A DNA stretch of 64,000 nt from BP-464 sp045805505 (GTDB lineage: Bacteria > Actinomycetota > Thermoleophilia > Solirubrobacterales > Solirubrobacteraceae). The notes below the pieces were generated by a model. The model was not told the origin of the DNA, searched no databases, and saw only the letters and a list, made by a program, of their open reading frames with translations. The stretch is taken from assembly GCA_045805505.1 (NCBI GenBank), contig JBJMLA010000130.1, forward strand, positions 1 through 64,000, read 5' to 3'. Made by a program: the position numbers and the translations under genes. Positions 57,950-64,000 of the stretch are shown piece by piece (position 1 is the first letter of the stretch; every line of letters starts with the position of its first letter).

Positions 57950-59188
57950 ATGCGGAGAGAGAGCAGGGGGCTGCTGGCGATCGCGCTCGCGCTGACGCTG
58001 GGCACACCGGCGGCGCACGCCGCCACGTTCACCGTCGACGACCCGGTCGATGCCCCGGACGCCAAGCCGGGCGACCACCAGTGCAACACCGCAGCGGCGA
58101 CCTGCTCGCTGCGAGCGGCGATCCAGGAGGCCGACGCGGCCGACGGCGACGACGCGGTCGTCTTGCCGGCGGGCGTCTTCCGCCTGGTCATCCCGCCGTC
58201 CTTCGAGGCCGGCTCGGCCGCCGACAACGAGGCGGGCAACGGAGATCTCGACATGACGGGCGTGCTGACGGTCCGCGGCGCGGGCGCGCGACGCACGACC
58301 ATCGACGGCGGCGGTCTCGACCGCGTGTTCTCCTCCGAGACGGGCAGCACCACGACGTTGTCGGACATGACGATCACCAACGGCGACGCGACGGGCGGCG
58401 GCACCTCCCAGGAGATCGGCATGGGCGGCGGCGTCTGGAACAAGGGCACCATGACGCTCGAGCGCCTGAGGCTCGTCGGCAATCACGCCGACGGCGGCGG
58501 CGCGGTGTTCAGCATCCCGCGCACCTACATCACGATCCGCGACAGCCTGCTGGCCGGCAACACCGCGGTCGAGGGCGGTGGCATCCGCTTCGACTCGGGC
58601 GGCGAGCTGATCGGCTCGACGGTCGCCGACAACGTGCTCAAGACGGTTCCGAAGGCCGCGCTGCTGCCTGACGAGCTCAGCGGCTACGGCGGCGGCATCG
58701 ACCACCGCGGCGGCAACGACGTGACGATCGTCAATTCGACGATCGTCGGCAACCACGCCAACAAGGGCGGCGGCGGGCTCAACACCGCTCAGGACTACGC
58801 GCCGCTGACCGACAAGGTCGAGCTCGGTCGGGTGCGGTTGCGCAACACGATCATCTTCGGCAACACGAGCGATGCGGGCGCCGCCAACTGCCAGGCTCGC
58901 GCGCAGATCATCCAGTCCACGGGCCACAACCTCGCGGGCGACGACACGTGCCGGCTGACCGCGGAGGGTGATCTGCCCGGCCGTGACCCGCTGCTGAGCG
59001 CTTTGAAGTTCCACGGCGGCCCGACGGAGACGTTCGCGCTGCGGCGCGGCAGCCCAGCGCTCGACGCCGCCGGCACCATCTGCGCGGCGCGGGATCAGCG
59101 CGGCGTCGCGCGGCCGCAGGGCACGGCCTGCGACATCGGCGCCTACGAGTGGCGCGCCCCGGCCAGGAAGAAGCGCAAGCGGGGGTAG
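57950..59188 (+). CDS. secreted right-handed beta-helix protein (choice-of-anchor Q type)
   Basis: 412 residues from ATG 57950. Signal peptide ESRGLLAIALALTLGTPAAH. CSLRAAIQEADAADGDDAVV is the CSLREAI-like motif, then beta-helix turns LTVRGAGARRTTIDGGGLDR, DSLLAGNTAVEGGGIRF, TVADNVLKTV. The end GGPTETFALRRGSPALDAAG, with DQRGVARPQGTACDIGAYE, is the choice-of-anchor Q domain. Surface-bound; a role in adhesion or polysaccharide binding is a guess. It starts a new unit after the ribosomal terminator. Confidence 0.85.
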   Translation: MRRESRGLLAIALALTLGTPAAHAATFTVDDPVDAPDAKPGDHQCNTAAATCSLRAAIQEADAADGDDAVVLPAGVFRLVIPPSFEAGSAADNEAGNGDLDMTGVLTVRGAGARRTTIDGGGLDRVFSSETGSTTTLSDMTITNGDATGGGTSQEIGMGGGVWNKGTMTLERLRLVGNHADGGGAVFSIPRTYITIRDSLLAGNTAVEGGGIRFDSGGELIGSTVADNVLKTVPKAALLPDELSGYGGGIDHRGGNDVTIVNSTIVGNHANKGGGGLNTAQDYAPLTDKVELGRVRLRNTIIFGNTSDAGAANCQARAQIIQSTGHNLAGDDTCRLTAEGDLPGRDPLLSALKFHGGPTETFALRRGSPALDAAGTICAARDQRGVARPQGTACDIGAYEWRAPARKKRKRG

Positions 59189-59191
59189 CGT
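59186..59191 (+). promoter_or_regulatory. -10-like box of the 59200 gene
   Basis: TAGCGT, 8 nt before GTG 59200; its TAG is the stop codon of the beta-helix gene. Confidence 0.4.
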
Positions 59192-59199
59192 GCGCGGGC

Positions 59200-59901
59200 G
59201 TGATCGCCCGCGCCGTTCTCGTCGGACTGATGCTCGCCGCGCCCGCGCAGGCCGCGCGCGTCGAGACGGTGGGCCACTCGGTGCGGGGTCGCGCGATCAA
59301 GGCGGTGGTCGTCGGGCCGCGGGACGCGGCGCGCGACGTGCTCGTCGTGGGCTCGATCCACGGCAACGAGACCGCCGGGCACGCGATCGTCGCCGCGCTC
59401 CGCGAGCGCAACGCGGCGCCGGCCGGGACCGCGCTGTGGCTCGTGCGCAGCTTCAACCCCGACGGTCTCGCCGCCGGCACGCGCCAGAACGCTCACGGCG
59501 TCGACCTCAACCGCCAGGCGCCCTACCGCTGGCGCGCGCTGCCGCGGGGCACGTTCTTCTCCGGTCCGCGCCCCCTCTCCGAGCCCGAGTCGCGCGCCGC
59601 GATCCGCCTCGTGCGGCGCCTGCATCCGGTGCTGTCGCTCTGGTACCACCAGGCCGCGCGCATCGTCGACTCCGACGCGCCGGTCGCCCGCCGCTACGCC
59701 CGTGCCGTCGGCCTGCCGTCCGGGCGGCTGCCCGGCGACTACCCGGGCAGCATCACGAACTGGCAGAACCACGTCCAGCCCTCCGGCACCGCGTTCGTCG
59801 TGGAGCTCGCCGCGGGGCGCCTGTCGCGCCCGCAGATCCGCCGACATGTCCGCGCTGTCGTGGCTGCCACCCGCGCTTCTGTACGCGGGGCCAAGGCATG
59901 A
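59200..59901 (+). CDS. secreted M14-family zinc peptidase/amidase (MpaA-like)
   Basis: 233 residues from GTG 59200, giving signal peptide IARAVLVGLMLAAPAQA. Zinc ligands: VGSIHGNETAGH (HxxE) and SLWYHQAARIVD (third His). NAHGVDLNRQAPYRW is the substrate carboxylate Asn-Arg motif, and SGTAFVVELAAG holds the catalytic Glu. MpaA releases meso-diaminopimelate from murein tripeptides; here the signal peptide puts the enzyme outside, so it probably trims cell-wall peptides. The next gene begins 31 nt later. Confidence 0.88.
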   Translation: MIARAVLVGLMLAAPAQAARVETVGHSVRGRAIKAVVVGPRDAARDVLVVGSIHGNETAGHAIVAALRERNAAPAGTALWLVRSFNPDGLAAGTRQNAHGVDLNRQAPYRWRALPRGTFFSGPRPLSEPESRAAIRLVRRLHPVLSLWYHQAARIVDSDAPVARRYARAVGLPSGRLPGDYPGSITNWQNHVQPSGTAFVVELAAGRLSRPQIRRHVRAVVAATRASVRGAKA

Positions 59902-59920
59902 GGAGCCCCGCAGCGGGCAT

Positions 59921-59926
59921 GATGGT
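59921..59926 (+). promoter_or_regulatory. -10-like box of the ATP-grasp gene
   Basis: GATGGT, 6 nt before ATG 59933; first base deviates from TANNNT, so weak. Confidence 0.25.
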
Positions 59927-59932
59927 TCCCGC

Positions 59933-61504
59933 ATGAACGAGCCGGTCCTGGCGCGGTCCCCCGTCACCTACCCGCCCGGGAGGTTCTTCGACGAGGTCTT
60001 CGAGCCCGGCGGCGTGCCGCGCGTGCATGCCCGCCCGCTGGCCTCCGAGATCGCCACCATGGGCCCGGAGGCGCTGGCCGCCGCGGGCCGGCGCCGCGAC
60101 GCGATCTTCGTCGAGCAGGGCATCACGTTCGACGCGACGGGCGACGACGGCCCGGTCAAGGACCGCCCGTTCCCGCTCGACCTGATCCCGCGGATCCTGC
60201 CCGCCGAGGAGTGGTCGACGATCAAGCGCGGCCTCGCCCAGCGGATCCGCGCGCTGAACCGCTTCGTCGACGACGTCTACCACGAGCGCGACATCGTCCG
60301 CGAGGGCATCGTGCCGTGGGAGCTCGTCGTCACGCGCCCGCACTTCGCGCGGGCGGTCCACGGCGTCCGCCCGCCCGGCGGCGTCTACTGCCACGTCGCC
60401 GGCTGCGACCTGGTGCGCGACTCCGACGGCTCCTGGAAGGTGCTCGAGGACAACGTCCGCACGCCCAGCGGCATCTCCTACGTGCTCGAGAACCGCATCG
60501 CGATGACGCGCCTCGTGCCGTCGCTGTTCCGCCACTACCGCGTCCGCGCCGTCGACCACTACCCGCAGCTGCTGCTGGCTGCGCTGCGCGCCGTGGCCCC
60601 CGCCGCCGAGGGCGAGGCGACGGTCGTGGTGTGGACCCCCGGGCCGCTGAACTCCGCCTACTTCGAGCACTCGTTCCTGGCCCGGCAGATGGGCGTCGAG
60701 CTCGTCGAGGCCGAGGATCTCGTCGTCCGCGACGACGTCGTCTACATGCGCACGACGCGCGGGCTCGAGCGCGTCCACGCGATCTACCGCCGGCTCGACG
60801 ACGACTACATCGACCCGCTGGAGTTCCGTCCCGACTCGGTCCTCGGCGTCCCGGGGCTCGTCCGCGCCTACCGCGCCGGGACGATCGCCCTCGCCAACGC
60901 GATCGGCACCGGCGTCGCCGACGACAAGGCGATCTATCACTACGTGCCGGAGATGATCCGCTACTACCTGTCCGAGGAGCCGATCCTCTCCAACGTCGAG
61001 ACCTACCTGCTCAGCGACGAGAAGGTCCGCGAGCACGCGCTCTCGCGGATGGAGGAGCTCGTCTTCAAGCCGACCGACGGCAGCGGCGGCAAGGGCGTCT
61101 TCATCGGCCCGAGCACCTCCCGCGACGAGCTCGACGGCCTGCGCGACGTCATCCGCGCCCAGCCCGAGCGCTGGATCGCCCAGGAGGTCGTGCAGCTCTC
61201 GACCGTCCCCACCGCCGACGAGCACGGCACGCTCGCGCCCCGCCACGTCGACCTGCGCCCGTTCGCCATCTTCGGCGACGACATCCGCATCGTCCCGGGC
61301 GGGCTGACGCGCGTGGCCATGGTCGAGGGCTCGATGATCGTCAACTCCTCGCGCGGCGGCGGATCCAAGGACACCTGGGTGCTCGAGGACTCCGGCGAGC
61401 CCGACGACCGCGCCGAGCCGCCCGCCATCGAGCCGCTGCCGCCCGCGCTGCCGGGCATGCGCTACGGCGGCTGGTCCAACCAGCAGCAACAGCAGCAGCA
61501 GTAG
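59933..61504 (+). CDS. circularly permuted ATP-grasp protein, first gene of a peptide-ligase-type cassette
   Basis: 523 residues from ATG 59933. VFEPGGVPRVHARPLASEIA, then EQGITFDATGDDG and RPFPLDLIPRILPAEEWSTI are the opening of the circularly permuted ATP-grasp family. NVRTPSGISYVLENRIAMTR, IGTGVADDKAIYHYVPEMIR and EELVFKPTDGSGGKGVFIGP (glycine-rich ATP loop), then RHVDLRPFAIFGDDIRIVPG and GSMIVNSSRGGGSKDTWVLE follow. Comparative genomics (Iyer and Aravind) predicts these proteins to be peptide or amide ligases. The protein ends with seven Gln (WSNQQQQQQQ), a rare tail. The alpha-E gene follows 3 nt later. Confidence 0.9.
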   Translation: MNEPVLARSPVTYPPGRFFDEVFEPGGVPRVHARPLASEIATMGPEALAAAGRRRDAIFVEQGITFDATGDDGPVKDRPFPLDLIPRILPAEEWSTIKRGLAQRIRALNRFVDDVYHERDIVREGIVPWELVVTRPHFARAVHGVRPPGGVYCHVAGCDLVRDSDGSWKVLEDNVRTPSGISYVLENRIAMTRLVPSLFRHYRVRAVDHYPQLLLAALRAVAPAAEGEATVVVWTPGPLNSAYFEHSFLARQMGVELVEAEDLVVRDDVVYMRTTRGLERVHAIYRRLDDDYIDPLEFRPDSVLGVPGLVRAYRAGTIALANAIGTGVADDKAIYHYVPEMIRYYLSEEPILSNVETYLLSDEKVREHALSRMEELVFKPTDGSGGKGVFIGPSTSRDELDGLRDVIRAQPERWIAQEVVQLSTVPTADEHGTLAPRHVDLRPFAIFGDDIRIVPGGLTRVAMVEGSMIVNSSRGGGSKDTWVLEDSGEPDDRAEPPAIEPLPPALPGMRYGGWSNQQQQQQQ

Positions 61505-61507
61505 CTC

Positions 61508-62455
61508 ATGCTCGCCCGGATCGCCCACGAGCTCTTCTGGCTCGGTCGCTACGTCGCCCGCGCAGAGCACACCGCGCGGATGCTCGACGGCGTCTTCCAG
61601 ACCGACCTGGCCGGCTCGGCCGAGGACCCGCGCGGCGTCGAGCTGACGTGGCCGGGCCTGCTGGCCATCCTCGGCGCGCGCGTCGAGGGGCCTTACGTCG
61701 GCCGCGACGAGGCGCTCGCGCAGCTGACGCTCGACCTCGACGAGCCGGCCTCCCTGATCTCCTGCGTGTCCCGGGCGCGCGAGGGGGCGCGGACCGTGCG
61801 CGACGTCATCAGCGCCGACATGTGGGAGGTCATCAACACCACCCACCTCGTGCTGCAGCGCAACGACCTCTCGGGGCATCTGCTCTCGAGCCCGTACTCG
61901 GTCTATCGCTACGTCAAGGAGCGCAGCGCGCTGTTCTGGGGACTGACCGGCCGGACGATGCTGCGCGACGAGGCCAACTCGTTCCTGGCCGGCGGCGGCC
62001 GCATCGAGTCGGCCGACATGGTCCTGCGGATGCTGCGCGTCGCGCTGCCCGTCCACGGCGACGACCTGCCGCGGACCGGGCAGGCCCAGGCGCTGCTGCA
62101 GGCCGTCGGCGGGCTGCAGGCCTTCCGCCGCGCGGTTCCCGCGCCGCCCAACGCGATCCCGGCCGCGCGCTTCTTGCTCTACGACCGCACCTACCCCGAC
62201 TCGGTCGCCGCGTCGGTGGCCAGCGCGCTGCGCTCGCTCGAGGAGGCCGACCCCTCGCCGCGCAACTCGGCGCCGGTCCTGCGCCTCTCGCGCCTGAGCG
62301 CCGAGCTCGAGTTCCGTCGCCGCGGCGACGACCCGTCGACCGACCTCGTGGCGGTCTGCGAGCAGGTCCAGCGCGAGCTGGCGCTGGTCGACGCCGACAT
62401 CGCCGGCCGCTACTTCGCCACCGCCGCCAGCCCGACCACCGCCGGGGCCCGATGA
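61508..62455 (+). CDS. alpha-E domain (DUF403) protein
   Basis: 315 residues. LARIAHELFWLGRYVARAEH, then TARMLDGVF is the family's N-terminus, and RSLEEADPSPRNSAPVLRLS with LDLDEPASLISCVSRAREGA further in. All-alpha protein found almost only next to the ATP-grasp and transglutaminase genes; its biochemical role is unknown. ATGA overlap with the next gene. Confidence 0.93.
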   Translation: MLARIAHELFWLGRYVARAEHTARMLDGVFQTDLAGSAEDPRGVELTWPGLLAILGARVEGPYVGRDEALAQLTLDLDEPASLISCVSRAREGARTVRDVISADMWEVINTTHLVLQRNDLSGHLLSSPYSVYRYVKERSALFWGLTGRTMLRDEANSFLAGGGRIESADMVLRMLRVALPVHGDDLPRTGQAQALLQAVGGLQAFRRAVPAPPNAIPAARFLLYDRTYPDSVAASVASALRSLEEADPSPRNSAPVLRLSRLSAELEFRRRGDDPSTDLVAVCEQVQRELALVDADIAGRYFATAASPTTAGAR

Positions 62456-63321
62456 ACTTCTCGCTGCGCTACCTGACCGAGTACCGCTACGACGCGCCGG
62501 TCACCGACAACCTCAACTCGCTGCGCGTGCGCCCGGCCACCAACTCGCTGCAGCGCACCGACGAGTTCTCGATCCGCGTCGAGCCCGAGGCGCGGATGAG
62601 CCGCTACGTCGACTACTTCGGCACCGAGGTCATCGAGTTCGGCATCGCCAAGCCGCACGACCACCTGTGCATCGACGTGCGCGCGCGTGTCGTCACCAAG
62701 GCCCAGGACGATCCCGCGGAGCTGGGGTGGGAGGCCCTGTCGCGGCCGGAGTACCGCGAGGCCGCGGGCGAGTTCCTGCTGCCGGCGGGCAACGAGCCGC
62801 ACGACGCGACGATGCTCGAGTACCTCGATCAGTTCATCGACACGCCGAGCCCGCTGGCCACGCTCAACGAGCTCGCCCAGATGATCCCCAACCGCTTCGA
62901 GTACAACCAGCACGCGACCTACGTCGGCTCGACGGTCGAGGATCTCTTCGCCGCCGGTGGCGGCGTCTGCCAGGACTTCGTCCACCTCGGTCTGATCCTG
63001 CTGCGCCGCCGCGGCATCGCCGCCCGCTACGTGTCGGGCTACCTGTGGGCCGCGCCCCAGGACGACGGCCAGGACTCGGTCGAGGTCGAGACCCACGCGT
63101 GGATCGAGGCCCTGCTGCCGGGCGAGCGCGAGCCGGCCTGGGTGGGCTGCGATCCGACCAACCGCCGGCTGGCCGACGAGTCCCACGTCAAGATCGGACA
63201 CGGCCGCGTCTACGCCGACGTGCCGCCGATCAAGGGCGTCTACGCGGGCTCGTCGGGCTCGCATCTCGAGGCCAGCGTCACCATGTCACGCCTCGATCCG
63301 GCCGCCAGCGCAAAACCCTGA
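62452..63321 (+). CDS. transglutaminase-like cysteine peptidase (bacterial N-terminal domain type)
   Basis: 289 residues from ATG 62452, overlapping the alpha-E stop (ATGA). N-terminal beta domain (FSLRYLTEYRYDAPVTDNLN) followed by the papain-like core: Cys173 in GGGVCQDFVHLGLI, His215 in ETHAWIEALLPG, Asp234 in GCDPTN. The triad is complete. In such cassettes it is predicted to be a peptidase or amidase that works with the ATP-grasp ligase, either cutting the bond it makes or preparing substrate. Confidence 0.93.
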   Translation: MNFSLRYLTEYRYDAPVTDNLNSLRVRPATNSLQRTDEFSIRVEPEARMSRYVDYFGTEVIEFGIAKPHDHLCIDVRARVVTKAQDDPAELGWEALSRPEYREAAGEFLLPAGNEPHDATMLEYLDQFIDTPSPLATLNELAQMIPNRFEYNQHATYVGSTVEDLFAAGGGVCQDFVHLGLILLRRRGIAARYVSGYLWAAPQDDGQDSVEVETHAWIEALLPGEREPAWVGCDPTNRRLADESHVKIGHGRVYADVPPIKGVYAGSSGSHLEASVTMSRLDPAASAKP

Positions 63322-63334
63322 AGAAACGGGCACC

Positions 63335-64000
63335 ATGGTCTCCGTGAGGAGGCTGCTGCCGATGGTGGTGCTGGCCGTGCTCGCCCTGCCCGGGGCGGCG
63401 AGCGGCGCGTCGTCGCCGGTCCACTGGGAGAGCTACCTGCCCGACTTCCCGCCCAACGGGCCGCAGCCGGGTGCGGTGCCGGGCTGCAAGAAGCCGACGA
63501 TCCGCTGCATCGATGGCGAGATCCGCCAGATGAAGCGCACGCAGAAGGCGCTGGGCTGCGACCACCGCGCCGTCTTCGACACGACCTACCTCGTCCTGAC
63601 CCAGGAGCTGCGGCGCGAGGCCGTCGCCCGGCCGTCGAAGATCCGCGACCTGAAGTACCTCTACTCCGAGGACGCCCTCTTCGCGTCGCTGTACTTCCGG
63701 ACCCTGCGCTCCTACGCGAAGGGCCGGCCGGTGCCGGAGGCGTGGCAGATCGCCCTCGACACCGCCACCAAGAGCGAGGTCAACGCCGGTCAGGACATGC
63801 TGCTGGGCATCAACGCCCACGTCCAGAACGACATGCCGTTCGTGCTCGCCGCACTCGGCCTCGTGAACAGGCGAGGCAGCAGTCGCAAGCCCGATCACGA
63901 CATCGTCAACGAGGTGCTCGCCAACGCCTACCAGGACGTCATCGACGCGATCGCGCAGCGCTACGACCCGATCCTCACGACGACGAACGCGAGCTGGAAC
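63335..64000 (+). CDS. DUF5995 family secreted protein, 3' end outside the window
   Basis: 222 codons in frame from ATG 63335 with no stop before the window ends. Signal peptide RLLPMVVLAVLALPGAASGA. The DUF5995 features are FDTTYLVLTQELRREAV, FASLYFRTLRSYAKGRPVPE, then MLLGINAHVQNDMPFVLAAL (the most conserved stretch) and HDIVNEVLANAYQDVIDAIA. His/Asp-rich helices suggest a metal- or heme-like site, but no function is known. It starts 13 nt after the transglutaminase stop, so may be part of that operon. Confidence 0.82.
   Translation, partial: MVSVRRLLPMVVLAVLALPGAASGASSPVHWESYLPDFPPNGPQPGAVPGCKKPTIRCIDGEIRQMKRTQKALGCDHRAVFDTTYLVLTQELRREAVARPSKIRDLKYLYSEDALFASLYFRTLRSYAKGRPVPEAWQIALDTATKSEVNAGQDMLLGINAHVQNDMPFVLAALGLVNRRGSSRKPDHDIVNEVLANAYQDVIDAIAQRYDPILTTTNASWN

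Overview
This is a very GC-rich, densely coded bacterial chromosome segment with no insertion sequence, phage gene, tRNA, rRNA or CRISPR array that I can recognise. A six-protein Mce operon, a zinc-ribbon L33 gene (rpmG) followed by secE-nusG-rplK-rplA, a PadR/HAAS pair and many GTG starts point to an actinobacterium. The numerous secreted Arg-rich-tailed proteins, the DUF5995 protein and the paired HQSRGLLPPP-type MerR regulators fit Thermoleophilia (Solirubrobacterales, Conexibacter-like). That placement is inference from gene content, not from a marker phylogeny.

Layout. 1-6700: tail of a LuxR regulator, a DUF4242 protein, a small ORF with a strong ribosome binding site, an MBL-fold protein, a CaiB-type CoA transferase, a methyltransferase, a REC/HD-GYP response regulator, and a thioesterase/alcohol dehydrogenase pair, ending in a structured intergenic region. 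6700-16100: a cupin, a large secreted hydrolase, a TetR regulator facing a secreted propeller protein, a diguanylate cyclase, and a MerR regulator facing a large membrane protein across a clear operator. 16100-31000: a GNAT-USP fusion, a GH5 glycosidase, an ABC-2 exporter, three secreted proteins in series (hydrolase paralogue, S15 peptidase, LVIVD-repeat protein), PadR/HAAS, DUF445, an Abi-alpha-like protein and a zinc dehydrogenase. 31000-36000: a secreted propeller-like protein and a CopC-CopD-periplasmic-binding-protein fusion, closed by a repeat cluster.

36000-45600: a minus-strand operon with two YrbE/MlaE permeases, six Mce/MlaD proteins and a terminal GNAT, almost all joined by ATGA or GTGA overlaps. 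45600-48600: a sulfur module (DUF4395 membrane protein, sulfite-oxidase-like molybdoenzyme, persulfide-dioxygenase/rhodanese fusion) with a 21-bp dyad at its promoter; together these could convert persulfide to sulfite to sulfate. 48600-54200: MBL hydrolase with MerR, a small conserved protein, a subtilase, a sulfotransferase and an MFS permease. 54200-57900: rpmG-secE-nusG-rplK-rplA-rplJ-rplL, with a leader terminator in front and a 14-bp GNRA-loop terminator behind; rpoB does not follow. 57900-64000: a secreted beta-helix protein, an M14-type amidase, then an ATP-grasp / alpha-E / transglutaminase cassette (a predicted peptide ligase system) and a partial DUF5995 protein.

A recurring regulatory theme is a TANNNT-type -10 box placed 6-9 nt before the start codon, often without a Shine-Dalgarno sequence. 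This suggests that many genes here are transcribed as leaderless mRNAs. All functional calls are from reading motifs and gene order; no database search was possible.
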